This document shows positions 24,655-33,630 of a stretch of DNA of 64,000 bases, piece by piece. Position 1 is the first letter of the stretch; every line of letters begins with the position of its first letter. The stretch lies in NCBI RefSeq assembly GCF_000518805.1, contig NZ_JAEH01000010.1, positions 1-64,000 of the forward strand, in the 5' to 3' direction. The notes beneath the pieces are model-generated. The model did no database searches and had not been told where the DNA came from. It worked only from the letters and a program-made list of their open reading frames with translations. Source of the DNA: Shewanella waksmanii ATCC BAA-643 (GTDB taxonomy: Bacteria > Pseudomonadota > Gammaproteobacteria > Enterobacterales > Shewanellaceae). The position numbers were made by a program, and so were the translations under genes.

Positions 24655-25662
24655 TTAGTTTTGAGCACCATTAGCCTGCTGGCAAGCAATGGCGTGAATT
24701 AACCGCTCGGGCTGATCGATGCCGAGATAGACTTGGCGGGTATCGCCAATGGGTTGCTTAAGCTCAATAGCGAGGTTAGGCGTGCCAGATAGGTTATAGC
24801 GCTTTGCATGTTTGCTACGAGGGATAAATTGGCTGTTAGGTGTGATACTGGCAATATTGGCGATATCAATGCTTAAGCTTGGGTATAAGCCATAGCGAAT
24901 GATGAGTTGCTGATTATCGATGCTAATAGGCCGTTTGGCTAAAGCGCGGTACTCAGCAATGAAAAACAGCAAGATTAGCAAGGTGAGACCGCTAATGATA
25001 TTGGCGGCGAGGGGTGACCATAAGAAGTGCAGCAATAGGTGCATAAGAGGGAGTTCAAAGGCAATAATTACGATGAACCCCAATGTGTTATCGCGGCAAC
25101 CGTCTTTATTGTGATAACTAAAATGCTGCTGTCCACGATAGTATTGAGGCTGGATACTATCGTGGCACAGCAGGTAGCTCCATAGGCGTAAGTCAAAGCT
25201 CAGCAGTGTGGCTAGCGGTTGATAATGGGTCAGTTTGGCAATGGCATCTGCTAAGGCGTCATCAGGGTCGCTAGCTGCGTTTAACGCGCTTTTGACAGCC
25301 AAAATCACCAGTGCAATGCTAAATAGCTCAATGGCCAATATTACTGCTAACACCACATAGCGCAAGGGAGATAATTGACTAATTAGCACCTGTTGTTCGG
25401 TGGGAATTATCAGGCTCCCTATCAACAGCATGAGTGCGATATAGGCCAATGCCTTGAGGGTGGCAGTGCGTTTATCGCCGATAGCCCAAAAGCAGATGGC
25501 GGGCAGCACCAGCAGAATATCCAATAGATATAACCACTCTAATTGTGCGAGGCCTGCATCATTGAGCGGTGATGGAACATGAAAATTGAATGCCCAACTG
25601 AATGCCAGCAATAACATCACTGCTAAGGGGGCGTAGGGTTTGTACTGAGCAATACTTTTCAA
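24655..25662 (-). CDS. Multi-pass membrane protein of unknown function
   Basis: I do not recognise a family. The 335 residues show about six hydrophobic helices (roughly 13-28, 42-60, 70-86, 101-124, 196-215, 220-237), and a C-terminal soluble beta-rich domain of about 90 residues (ISIDNQQLIIRYGLYPSLSI, NLAIELKQPIG, VYLGIDQPE) that reads like a PH-type membrane-protein tail. It starts at TTG with AAGGAG six bases upstream. It is the last of four minus-strand genes that all use TTG starts (27492 down to 24655), spaced 34-92 bp apart, probably one transcript. Confidence 0.7.
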   Translation of the reverse strand: MKSIAQYKPYAPLAVMLLLAFSWAFNFHVPSPLNDAGLAQLEWLYLLDILLVLPAICFWAIGDKRTATLKALAYIALMLLIGSLIIPTEQQVLISQLSPLRYVVLAVILAIELFSIALVILAVKSALNAASDPDDALADAIAKLTHYQPLATLLSFDLRLWSYLLCHDSIQPQYYRGQQHFSYHNKDGCRDNTLGFIVIIAFELPLMHLLLHFLWSPLAANIISGLTLLILLFFIAEYRALAKRPISIDNQQLIIRYGLYPSLSIDIANIASITPNSQFIPRSKHAKRYNLSGTPNLAIELKQPIGDTRQVYLGIDQPERLIHAIACQQANGAQN

Positions 25663-25696
25663 TGGTTTCTCCTTGGCCTAAGGCCTTGTATTGGAT

Positions 25697-26293
25697 TCAG
25701 ATTGACTGCTGGCTGGTGACGCAAAACAATACGCTGCATTCACCTTCGCCTGCTGCGTGCACACTAGAGTAAAAGCTGCAATGACTCGGCAGCTCGGCGG
25801 CGATTTGCTCGTTTGCTTGCTGATATTGATTCACATCGATTTGTCCATGGGCTAAAAGCAATGCAGCGCTGATGTTAGCCCTTGAGTTCGCTCGTAAAAA
25901 ATCGACGGCACTGTCCAGTGAGCTAAAGGCAAAAAGGTGCGCACTAGGGTCACTAAATAATCGTAAATCAGCCACATCAAGATTGTCGGGCATTGTCTTA
26001 CTCACCAACTTGGCTTTAATGTTGCTGGCTACCGTTCTAGCAATGTGGTCATCATTGCTCGGGTTGGCAATAAATAGCACCGGGCAAAGATTTATCCGGC
26101 AGCGCATTAAGATTTCTTGCGCTTGCGTCATATTAGCACCGGTGACAATCAATAGATCACAACCATCCAGAGCTTGGGGCGATAGGGCGATGATGTCTGC
26201 GTTCTCGCGGCAACCTTTTGCTAAGTTATCAAAGCGAGTCATGACAATGTTAGCAGGTGCTAGCTCATCAATAGGGTGAAAATTTAAAGACAA
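25697..26293 (-). CDS. Conserved hypothetical soluble protein
   Basis: No family recognised. The 198 residues have no signal peptide and an alternating alpha/beta pattern (DIIALSPQALDGCDLLIVTGAN, LCPVLFIANPSNDDHIART) that suggests a Rossmann-like first half, then a second region (ANISAALLLAHGQIDVNQYQ .. GEGECSVLFCVT). Five Cys are spread through it. The GECSVLFCV end loosely recalls the C-terminal FtsZ/tubulin-like strand pattern, but there is no GTP loop. It starts at TTG with AGGAG nine bases before it and lies between two membrane protein genes. Confidence 0.6.
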   Translation of the reverse strand: MSLNFHPIDELAPANIVMTRFDNLAKGCRENADIIALSPQALDGCDLLIVTGANMTQAQEILMRCRINLCPVLFIANPSNDDHIARTVASNIKAKLVSKTMPDNLDVADLRLFSDPSAHLFAFSSLDSAVDFLRANSRANISAALLLAHGQIDVNQYQQANEQIAAELPSHCSFYSSVHAAGEGECSVLFCVTSQQSI

Positions 26294-26356
26294 CCCAATG
26301 TACTCCTAATCAGTGGCAACAGTTGCCCGTTGCTAAGCCCAAGTGAGGTGTTGATG

Positions 26357-26794
26357 TTAAAGTAGTTTCACTATGGCATAACAGCCCAATACCCAACTTG
26401 CATTGAAGAATGCTCTTAGTAGCCAGGGTTGATTGCCGTAGGTGATGTTGAACACTTTGGTGGCAACTACGCCTAGACCCATTAGTGAAAACCAAGGGGT
26501 TAAGGGCCAAACAAATTGCGCTTTTAGCAGTGAAATTGCTAAATCATGCAGCGCGCCGCTGACGGTAAAAGTGGCGATGATGGCTAACGCGCCGGGCATC
26601 ACTTGCCTGCAAGGCTGCATGATAAAGCGGGCCAAATAATAGCCCCATATGGGATTCCAGTAGAGCCAAAATTGTGCAAACGAGGCTGCCCCTAGGGAGT
26701 TGTGGAGCATATTGCTCAGTGAGCCTGCAGCGCCAAGGGCAACGCCATTTCGCTTTTTAACGTATTGCGCTAATGTCATCTGCGGATGCTTCAA
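26357..26794 (-). CDS. Small MBOAT-like membrane protein
   Basis: A 145-residue membrane protein with about four helices. FWLYWNPIWGYYLAR and TFTVSGALHDLAISL resemble the two core blocks of membrane-bound O-acyltransferases, including the conserved His in SGxLHD. True MBOAT enzymes are about three times longer, so this is either a minimal relative or a protein of another activity with the same motif. The TTG start at 26794 has a perfect AAGGAGG five bases before it. It is in the four-gene minus-strand series. Confidence 0.6.
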   Translation of the reverse strand: MKHPQMTLAQYVKKRNGVALGAAGSLSNMLHNSLGAASFAQFWLYWNPIWGYYLARFIMQPCRQVMPGALAIIATFTVSGALHDLAISLLKAQFVWPLTPWFSLMGLGVVATKVFNITYGNQPWLLRAFFNASWVLGCYAIVKLL

Positions 26795-26886
26795 CTTGCC
26801 TCCTTGTGCTTTTTGCAGCGGTAGCTTGGCTATTGCCTTAAGCTAACATGTTGGTTGTGGTGATCATACTTATCACCACGCTGCTG

Positions 26887-27492
26887 TTAGGCGATACTCA
26901 GCGACAGCATACAGAGCCACAGCAGCTGCACACCATAGGATAGCCGCTGTTGCAGCCCCGGGTTGGTTTGTTGTCGCACGGCGATAACCATCTTATATAG
27001 GTAGTAGACAGTGATAAGCACTGCAGCTACCGATATCAGTCGTATAGAGATGGGGGTAATTAAAGATGTTGGCCCCAGGGCGACACAAATTGGCGCGATG
27101 AGTAGCGACAGTAACATGATAAAACCTGCCCAAGAGTGGATCTTGCAATGGCGACTGGGCGTTTTAGTATAAGGGTCGGCATCCATAGGGAAGTAGCCTG
27201 CCACCCATGTCCCTATGCCATGCAATCCAATCAGGTAACCGGCCACGTGCAGTGAGATATGGGCGTTATCAATAGAGATGACATGCCAGCCACACAGCAA
27301 AAATAACAAGCCTAATGGGTAATTATTGATCCGTGGTGATAGCTTTTGAGTAGGGCTGCCAACGGCGCCCAGTTCACTGCAAAATTGCCGTTGGTGGCTA
27401 TAGCCAGGGTAATACCTAGCAGCAATATAGACACCCAGCACGATCCAAATGCTGGCAATGATCCCTGAATAAACACTGAGAGTATGTAACAA
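26887..27492 (-). CDS. DUF998 family membrane protein
   Basis: A 201-residue protein with about six hydrophobic helices. The family landmarks are YPGYSHQRQFCSELGAVGSP after the first helix and the following NNYPLGLLFL. DUF998 proteins are uncharacterised membrane proteins. The start is TTG with AAGGA eight bases upstream; it is the first gene of the four-gene series. A small 8-bp hairpin with no U-tract (26857-26879) follows the stop. Confidence 0.72.
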   Translation of the reverse strand: MLHTLSVYSGIIASIWIVLGVYIAARYYPGYSHQRQFCSELGAVGSPTQKLSPRINNYPLGLLFLLCGWHVISIDNAHISLHVAGYLIGLHGIGTWVAGYFPMDADPYTKTPSRHCKIHSWAGFIMLLSLLIAPICVALGPTSLITPISIRLISVAAVLITVYYLYKMVIAVRQQTNPGLQQRLSYGVQLLWLCMLSLSIA

Positions 27493-27532
27493 CGCTGCTG
27501 TCCTTGCGTGAATTGATTTATGTCTAGTTAAC

Positions 27533-28003
27533 TCATTTATGGCTGAGTGATTTTTGCATGGGAATACAATCTAAGCTGATGCCTCTTGGCGACTGGTAAG
27601 TCGCAATTTTGTCTCCAACAAAACCGCAGCTACGATAAAAAGCAGCGGCGTTGAGCGTGGACTCTAACATCAGCTGAGATAAACCTTGTTGCTTGGCCTG
27701 TTGTTCTAAAAAAGCCAGCATCTGGGTAGCGATCCCTTGGCCAAAGTAGTCAGGGTCAACAAAAATAGCGTCAATCATGGTCGTATCTACGGTCAGCATG
27801 CCACAACCAACCACCTGTTGGTTAAGCTCTGCCACGTAAAATGCGTTAATAATGTCCTGTTTTATGGCCTCAGAGACTTCACCTTCGGTCCAAATCGCTA
27901 GCTGCTCAGATGAATAGAAGTCGCTACATTGGGCTAATATTGCCCGCTTGCGTAGTTGACATATAGCGCTGATATCAGCAGCCAGGGCTTTTCTTATCAC
28001 CAT
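27533..28003 (-). CDS. GNAT family N-acetyltransferase
   Basis: A 156-residue acetyl-CoA-dependent acyltransferase. VIRKALAADISAICQLRKRA at the N-terminus, VDPDYFGQGIATQMLAFLEQ with the Q/GxGxA acetyl-CoA loop, and AAAFYRSCGF near the end are standard GNAT motifs. The substrate cannot be deduced. It ends 41 bp before the DUF998 gene on the same strand, so the two may be co-transcribed. ATG start. Confidence 0.85.
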   Translation of the reverse strand: MVIRKALAADISAICQLRKRAILAQCSDFYSSEQLAIWTEGEVSEAIKQDIINAFYVAELNQQVVGCGMLTVDTTMIDAIFVDPDYFGQGIATQMLAFLEQQAKQQGLSQLMLESTLNAAAFYRSCGFVGDKIATYQSPRGISLDCIPMQKSLSHK

Positions 28004-28444
28004 GTGCTACTCATCCTTGATTACTTAGAATAGGCTAATTTATATCATGGCAGTCAATTGAAATCTATCAGGATTATTTCATATTTTACATTCATTTAAC
28101 TTGTGTGAGTAACAAGATTGACGTTAGCGGTTGTGATCGTCAAAAGCACTACTTTTCTCATTGGGTGCCAAATTAATTCACTCGTTTAAAGCGGTGTATT
28201 TTAATCGATTTATTTTGTGCTGCAGATGTCGGTATCGATTGCTTTTTTTCACTGCCAATTTGTTGTGCTTAGTGTTTTATCACGCAGTTTTTCGATCTCA
28301 AAGTTGGCTATTTGACTGTTTGCATACGTCAAGATATTGCCAGTTGAATTAGCTCAGTTATGTCGTGATAATCGCTGCCAGTTCAATAGCGGAACTATCT
28401 AAATTTATTAATAAATAACAATTTTTCAAAAGGAGTTGTTTGCT
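28004..28444. other. Intergenic region upstream of the LPMO gene
   Basis: A 441-bp AT-rich gap between divergent genes. It must hold both promoters, but no clean -35/-10 pair, known operator or RNA was recognised. TTGAC and GTCAA bracket 28118-28143 as a loose inverted repeat. A short plus-strand frame at 28161-28352 has no Shine-Dalgarno and is not credible. Confidence 0.5.
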
Positions 28445-29920
28445 GTGAAAAAGTCAATTTTTTCGGTGTCGACAATCGCTACTGCGCTGTATTTTTCTGT
28501 GCCAACAACCGCAATTGCCCACGGTTGGGTAGAATTTCCCCAGGCACGCCAATCTATCTGCTATGAACAGGGCGGCATATGGACTGGTAATCCGCCTAAT
28601 GCAGCATGTAAGGCTGCGCTAGAAGTGTCAGGCACTTATCAGTTTGTGCAGCGTAATGAGGTTGCGATTAACATTCAGGCGCCGGATTATCTTGATGCGC
28701 AAAAAGTCAGAGCAGCAATTCCCGATGGCAGCCTTTGCTATGCCAATGACCCACAAAAGCGAGGATTAGGTGTTGAGCATGGCGACTGGACCCGCACAGA
28801 GGTAGCGCCGGGCACTTTTGAGCTCGTGTTCAACGCCACGGCGCCGCATAATCCGTCATATTGGGAGATTTATCTCACTAAGCCAGGTGTCGATGTGTCA
28901 AAGGCGCTCAGCTGGGATGATCTCGAGCTGATCCAAGAGTATGGCAATATTGAAGTCGGCGCCGACAAGAAGTATCGCATGAGGGTTACGATTCCTGCTG
29001 AGCGCAGTGGTGAGGCAATACTATACACCCGTTGGCAGCGTATCGATCCAGTGGGAGAAGGCTTCTACAACTGTAGTGACATAAACATTAGTGGTGACGA
29101 GTTACCGCCAGTCGACCCTGATGAGCCGTATCTACATAAAGGTGAACAGTTTATACCCAATGACGTCTCGTTACAGACACCGCAAATTGGCGAGTCTGTT
29201 AAGTATGATGTGCTCAATCGATACGGTGATATTCACACTAGCTTTAGCCTAGAAATTACCGAAGATAACCAGCTAGATTGGGACCGTTTGTTAGCGGCTA
29301 AGATCAGTGGTTATTATGAGTCTAATCACAATGGCAATGTGTTTATTGGTGATTGGCATGCTGAAATGAACCACTATATGTATTTCAGAGATAACCTCTA
29401 CGCCAACTATTTTAATGCCAAAGATGAACGAGCATCTGGAGTGTTTAGTATTGTTGCTGACGAGGTCAATCCGGGCTTAACTGCTGTCATTACCCCACAA
29501 ACATTGCAAGAGATTCAACTGGCGGAAGTGCAGCACGGCACGGTGGTGGTGCTCAACCCGTTAAACACTACTGGTGACTATGACCAAGTGGTTTGGCAAC
29601 AATTGAGTGGCCCAGCTGTTAATACTGATCAAGGGCGCTACGATGAATTAATCATTGATACGGACGCTTTATCGGGCGGTCAAGACCATCAGTTATCCTT
29701 CCAGCTTACTGTGGCCAATGTCCAAGGCAGTGATAGTGCGGTTTACAGCTTCACGGTGAAATCTGGCGATGATGAGATACCAAGTGATGGAAACTGGTTG
29801 GCTGACAAAGTGTATGTTCAGGGCGATATAGTGACTTTTGCTGGTCGTAGTTGGACTGCACAGTGGTGGACTCAAGGTGAGCAACCTGGTACTACCGGTG
29901 AGTGGGGAGTGTGGCGTTAG
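28445..29920 (+). CDS. Secreted AA10 lytic polysaccharide monooxygenase with CBM5/12
   Basis: A copper enzyme that cleaves crystalline polysaccharide, in this family mostly chitin. Signal cleavage after TTAIA leaves mature His at the N-terminus (HGWVEFPQ), which with the His in APHNPSYWEIYL forms the copper brace. The AA10 domain covers about residues 28-220. A middle region of about 200 residues is unassigned (beta-rich, perhaps including a C-terminal-half polymer-binding module). The last 45 residues (NWLADKVYVQGDIV, SWTAQWWTQGEQPG) form a CBM5/12 chitin-binding domain. GTG at 28445 is preferred because AGGAG lies nine bases upstream; the TTG at 28436 touches that site. It fits a chitin-degrading lifestyle together with nagB. 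Confidence 0.9.
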   Translation: MKKSIFSVSTIATALYFSVPTTAIAHGWVEFPQARQSICYEQGGIWTGNPPNAACKAALEVSGTYQFVQRNEVAINIQAPDYLDAQKVRAAIPDGSLCYANDPQKRGLGVEHGDWTRTEVAPGTFELVFNATAPHNPSYWEIYLTKPGVDVSKALSWDDLELIQEYGNIEVGADKKYRMRVTIPAERSGEAILYTRWQRIDPVGEGFYNCSDINISGDELPPVDPDEPYLHKGEQFIPNDVSLQTPQIGESVKYDVLNRYGDIHTSFSLEITEDNQLDWDRLLAAKISGYYESNHNGNVFIGDWHAEMNHYMYFRDNLYANYFNAKDERASGVFSIVADEVNPGLTAVITPQTLQEIQLAEVQHGTVVVLNPLNTTGDYDQVVWQQLSGPAVNTDQGRYDELIIDTDALSGGQDHQLSFQLTVANVQGSDSAVYSFTVKSGDDEIPSDGNWLADKVYVQGDIVTFAGRSWTAQWWTQGEQPGTTGEWGVWR

Positions 29921-30061
29921 TAGTGATAAAATCTGTTGGCCTAGAGAGTAACTTAAGATGCTGATTCTATGAGCTTATTTTAGACGTTTATGCTAACAAC
30001 TTAATCTATTGACTCACGGATTGCGACTTGGCTAAACGGGCGAGTAATAGAGGCTAAATCT

Positions 30062-30095
30062 AGGCGCAAGGGTTTTAATATAAGCGCTTGCGCCT
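30062..30095. terminator. Weak hairpin between LPMO and RidA genes
   Basis: AGGCGCAAG and CTTGCGCCT pair over 9 bp with a 16-base loop, between the convergent genes. No strong U-tract follows on either strand, so it is a weak terminator candidate. Confidence 0.4.
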
Positions 30096-30102
30096 TGTTA
30101 TC

Positions 30103-30462
30103 TTAATGCTGCTCTCGCACTGCGGTGACAGTGATTTCAATGAGCACATCGCCCTCTAGTGCCACACCGACACACGCCCGTTGTGGCCAATGTTGCGGGT
30201 CGTCTCCCAGCCAATCACACCAGAGCTGATCCATAACGGGTTTGTTTTTCATATCACTAATGTAAACCTGCGCCGAGACTATGCGGGTTTTATCGCTACC
30301 CAGCTCAGCTAAGTTTTGCTCTATGGTGGCTAAGGTCTGCTGGGTTTGCTCAGCGATATTCAACTGTGTATCCGCCGCTGTTGCGACTGTCCAAACCAAA
30401 TCCTGATAGGCCGTAGACTTATTGCGGCCGATATATCTGCCGCGTTGACGTTCAATCACCAT
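30103..30462 (-). CDS. RidA/YjgF family protein
   Basis: A 119-residue RidA-like protein. Canonical RidA hydrolyses reactive enamine/imine intermediates made by PLP enzymes. The family features seen are the first strand VIERQRGRYIGRNKS, the helix block TLATIEQNLAELGSDKTRIVSAQVYISDM, and the final strand LIEITVTAVRE; the catalytic Arg is probably in WPQRACVGV. The sequence is closer to the broader Rid groups than to RidA itself. It ends the minus-strand pair with the M19 homologue (35-bp gap), suggesting a shared role in amino acid or peptide breakdown. Confidence 0.85.
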   Translation of the reverse strand: MVIERQRGRYIGRNKSTAYQDLVWTVATAADTQLNIAEQTQQTLATIEQNLAELGSDKTRIVSAQVYISDMKNKPVMDQLWCDWLGDDPQHWPQRACVGVALEGDVLIEITVTAVREQH

Positions 30463-30497
30463 TGTATTCCCTGTTTTAATTGCGTATCTATTTGCGC

Positions 30498-31673
30498 TTA
30501 TCCCAGTACTGCTGTTAGCACCCTTTGCCAGTTACCGCCCATGATTTTGTCTCGTTCTAGGCCGCTAAACCCAGCGCCGGCCAAGGCATCATCAATACGC
30601 TGCATGCGGTTAATATGATTAAGCTCTGGCACCACTACGTGTTGCGGTTCAACATCAAAACCTAATACGCCACGTGCGCGTAAACTGTGCCACCAATCTA
30701 GGTACTGTTTAACGCCTTGCGTATTGTCATTATCCAGTGCCTGTAACTCTTTGTGGCCTCGTAGTGGATAATCATTGGCAATGGCCACCGCATCGATGCC
30801 AGCGACATTGGCGACATGTTTTAGGTGAGCTAGATAGTGATCAGTTGTCGGTGGGTTATCTTGGGTCAACCAAAAAGTCATCATGAACACCCCGAATAAT
30901 CCACCCGTACCCGCGATGGCTTTAAGCACATCGTCAGGGGTGCAGCGTGCATGGTTTACAATCGATCGCACCGCGCCATGGCTTTGTACTATCGGGGCTT
31001 TTGACAGCTTTGCGGTGTCTAGGGCAGATTGAGGACTGGAGTGACTGACATCAATGAGAATGTTGCGGCTATTAAGTTTAGCAATCAGCTGTTCACCCGC
31101 GGTAGTTAGAGGCAAGTTGAGGCCTTGTTTACCATTATTATCTAGTGCACCGCCAGCAAATAAATTGCCGTAGTGGTGGGTTAATTGTAACGCGCGTAAC
31201 CCTTTATGATAAAACTCATCGACTTGATCCAGCCCAGAAGTGATGCTTTGCTCAACACAGTCGGCGCCTTGGATTTGGAAAAATACCGCGGTGCGTTGGC
31301 TGTCGATCGCTTTGTTTATATCGCTGCCAGAGCGCCCTAATAATAGCTGTTGTGGATTTTGGTTTACTCGGGCTAGCGCAGCAGTGATGCTGTCCATGCA
31401 GGCTTTGTAAGTCCGTTTATAGTTGGTGGTGCCATCGGGCTTTTTGATGGCTTCTATGGCTGAAATGTCGCACAAGTAAGCATCAAGTTTAGATGCGGCT
31501 AAGTCGGCGAGATCGTCAGGTAAGAAAGATAAGCCGTCAATGTAAACCCGTTTTTTAGGGCTGTTGAGGCTATAGGCTAATGGGGTTTGTGTCAGTAAAA
31601 CTCCGGCTGCCATGGCTTGCAGTATCCGTCGTCGTGAAACTATTGCTGAGGCAGTTGCTGAAGTTTTAAGCAC
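30498..31673 (-). CDS. Peptidase M19 (renal dipeptidase) homologue with a Tat signal
   Basis: A 391-residue protein of the membrane dipeptidase fold. It has a twin-arginine signal (SRRRILQAM) for the periplasm. VYIDGLSFLP sits where active enzymes read DGHNDLP, so the first His and Asp zinc ligands are lost, and FFQIQGAD replaces the bridging-Glu EGG segment. The later ligand regions are kept: LIDVSHSSP and IVQSHGAVRS. It may use one metal, another chemistry, or be a binding protein. The GTG start has AGGAG six bases before it. RidA follows; a TAXI-TRAP transporter is divergent downstream. Confidence 0.82.
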   Translation of the reverse strand: MLKTSATASAIVSRRRILQAMAAGVLLTQTPLAYSLNSPKKRVYIDGLSFLPDDLADLAASKLDAYLCDISAIEAIKKPDGTTNYKRTYKACMDSITAALARVNQNPQQLLLGRSGSDINKAIDSQRTAVFFQIQGADCVEQSITSGLDQVDEFYHKGLRALQLTHHYGNLFAGGALDNNGKQGLNLPLTTAGEQLIAKLNSRNILIDVSHSSPQSALDTAKLSKAPIVQSHGAVRSIVNHARCTPDDVLKAIAGTGGLFGVFMMTFWLTQDNPPTTDHYLAHLKHVANVAGIDAVAIANDYPLRGHKELQALDNDNTQGVKQYLDWWHSLRARGVLGFDVEPQHVVVPELNHINRMQRIDDALAGAGFSGLERDKIMGGNWQRVLTAVLG

Positions 31674-31842
31674 ACTATGCTCCTATTATGAGTGTTTGCA
31701 ATAAATGCTACCAGTAAACAAGCTAAAAGTAGAACAAAGTATCTAATGCAATATCTTGAATATTGTTTGATTATAATTTGTTGATATTTAAATATAAAGT
31801 AAGTATTTTAACTGGCGTATTAACACATTCAGGGATAGTTTT

Positions 31843-32391
31843 GTGATTGAAATTCGTCAGGCAACGGCTGCAGATCTACCGCTTTTTTTCCAATATTTAG
31901 CTAAGCAGCTTGAGGAAAATGGCGCCAATAATACTCCTCTTTTTCAGCCCTTATCTCGCTCAAAAAGCCAATTGAGTGATGATATGCGTATTCGTTTCGC
32001 TGAAGGCATTGTCAGAGAACGCGACCAAGCTGGTTGGCGCCAGTTGTGGATTGCCATGGATAACGGTCAAGTTTTAGGCCATATCGATATTCGCGCCACC
32101 GATGAGCCCTATACCGAGCACCGTGCATTAATGGGAATAGGGGTGGATGCCAGTGCGCGCCAACAAGGGCTTGGTAAGCGTTTGATTGATCATCTGTTTA
32201 GCGATTTAGCTTCGCAACTTAATTTTGGTGACAGCATTGTTGAGCGTATTGATTTGTGGGTACTGAGCCACAATCAAGCGGCGAGGAATCTGTACCTGTC
32301 GATGGGCTTTAAGTTATGTGGCGAGTTAACGGATATGTTCCGCATTGACGGTCAATCACTGGATCACACCTTGATGTCGCGACTCGTTTAA
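31843..32391 (+). CDS. GNAT family N-acetyltransferase
   Basis: A 182-residue acyltransferase. IEIRQATAADLPLFFQYLAK begins the fold, MGIGVDASARQQGLGKRLIDHL is the acetyl-CoA pyrophosphate loop, and LWVLSHNQAARNLYLSMGF is the last conserved strand-helix. The pattern resembles RimI-like enzymes, but the acceptor is not known. GTG start with AGGGA upstream. It stands between the M19 gene (divergent) and the TRAP genes, 211 bp away, and looks monocistronic. Confidence 0.85.
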   Translation: MIEIRQATAADLPLFFQYLAKQLEENGANNTPLFQPLSRSKSQLSDDMRIRFAEGIVRERDQAGWRQLWIAMDNGQVLGHIDIRATDEPYTEHRALMGIGVDASARQQGLGKRLIDHLFSDLASQLNFGDSIVERIDLWVLSHNQAARNLYLSMGFKLCGELTDMFRIDGQSLDHTLMSRLV

Positions 32392-32602
32392 GCTGCATGT
32401 TTAACTGCAATGCGCGCCAATAATAGCGATTCCATTCAAAAATTGTGATTTTTTGTGCGCTTGACAACCCCGTCTGCATAGGTAAATATCGGAGCACTTT
32501 TAGTAAGTTGTCGGTATTAGATGGACGTGATTACCAGCATAAAAATAGTGTCAAATTGGTGGTCCTTAATACTGTTTACTTAATCAATATCAGGAGCCTG
32601 TT

Positions 32603-33529
32603 ATGATTCGTAAGCTATGTTCGATCGCATTGTTAGCGGTATTATCACTGCAAGTACAAGCTGAAAATTACTCTATTGGTACCGGTGGACAAAGTGGTAT
32701 TTACTATCCTTTTGGTGGTGCGTTAGCCAAAGTGTGGTCCGATAATGTTGCAGACGTTAATGTAAAAGCAGAAGTGACCGCAGCCTCGGTAGAAAACACC
32801 ATTAAAGTGGTACGTGGCGACATGATTGCTGGCATCGCCATGGGCAATGTCGTGCTGGATGCCTACAAAGGTGAAGGCAAATTTCGCAGCGAAATGCCCG
32901 TGAAAACCTTGTTCGCGCTCTATCCGAACTTAGTGCATGCTTTGACCTTAGAAAAGTCAGGCATTACCTCGCTATCACAGCTTAAAGGCAAACGTATCTC
33001 CTTGGGGGCACCGGCAAGTGGCACGGCTGTTACTGCAGCAGCGTTACTGGCTTCTATTGGTATCGATGTTAAAAAAGATATCGACGCGGTTTATCTTAAT
33101 TATGCGGAAACTACTAATGCGCTGGCTAACGGTCAGATTGATGCTGGTTTCATTGTGGGTGGCCAAGGTGTTGGTGCTGTCACTCAGGTAGCATTGACTC
33201 ACAAGATTAATATTATTGATATTAGTGCCGCAGAATCGGCCGCTTTTATCAAGCAATACCCAGCATATAGCAGCTACAATATTCCAGCCGATGTGTATAA
33301 CAATGTTGATGAAGTCTCGACATTGAGTGTGTGGAATGTATTAGTTGTTAGCGCCAAAATGGATGATGACATGGCGTATAACCTCACTAAAGCCGCCTAT
33401 GAAAATATGGATGAGGTACGTAAAGTGGTTAAAGTGGCCGATGCCACCACACCAGAAAATGCCTCACGTTTAGCCGGAGTGCCTCTGCATCCTGGCGCGC
33501 AAAAGTATTTAGATTCTATTGCTAAGTAA
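32603..33529 (+). CDS. TAXI-type TRAP transporter solute-binding protein
   Basis: A 308-residue periplasmic receptor. A signal peptide ends LQVQA|ENY, then the TAXI family opening SIGTGGQSGIYYPFGGALAK, and SLSQLKGKRISLGAPASGTA in the hinge region. TAXI proteins bind small organic acids such as glutamate and hand them to a fused TRAP permease, encoded 101 bp downstream. The ligand is unknown. AGGAG lies seven bases before the ATG. A perfect 12-bp hairpin between the two genes probably allows more binding protein than permease to be made. Confidence 0.93.
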   Translation: MIRKLCSIALLAVLSLQVQAENYSIGTGGQSGIYYPFGGALAKVWSDNVADVNVKAEVTAASVENTIKVVRGDMIAGIAMGNVVLDAYKGEGKFRSEMPVKTLFALYPNLVHALTLEKSGITSLSQLKGKRISLGAPASGTAVTAAALLASIGIDVKKDIDAVYLNYAETTNALANGQIDAGFIVGGQGVGAVTQVALTHKINIIDISAAESAAFIKQYPAYSSYNIPADVYNNVDEVSTLSVWNVLVVSAKMDDDMAYNLTKAAYENMDEVRKVVKVADATTPENASRLAGVPLHPGAQKYLDSIAK

Positions 33530-33533
33530 CTCC

Positions 33534-33560
33534 ATTAGGCCGTGTTAAACACGGCCTAAT
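33534..33560 (+). other. Intercistronic hairpin between TRAP receptor and permease genes
   Basis: ATTAGGCCGTGT and ACACGGCCTAAT pair perfectly over 12 bp around TAA, five bases after the receptor stop. There is no U-tract. This fits an mRNA-stabilising or partial-termination element that raises receptor expression over permease. Confidence 0.7.
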
Positions 33561-33630
33561 CTATTTGTGGCGGCAGCCGTGTTGTTCATGTGCTGGCGCC
33601 CATGTTGTAAATGACTATTGAGGACAAGAT

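Noticed and set aside
28161-28352. 63-codon plus-strand frame upstream of the LPMO
   Set aside because: No Shine-Dalgarno, odd composition and no recognisable motif.
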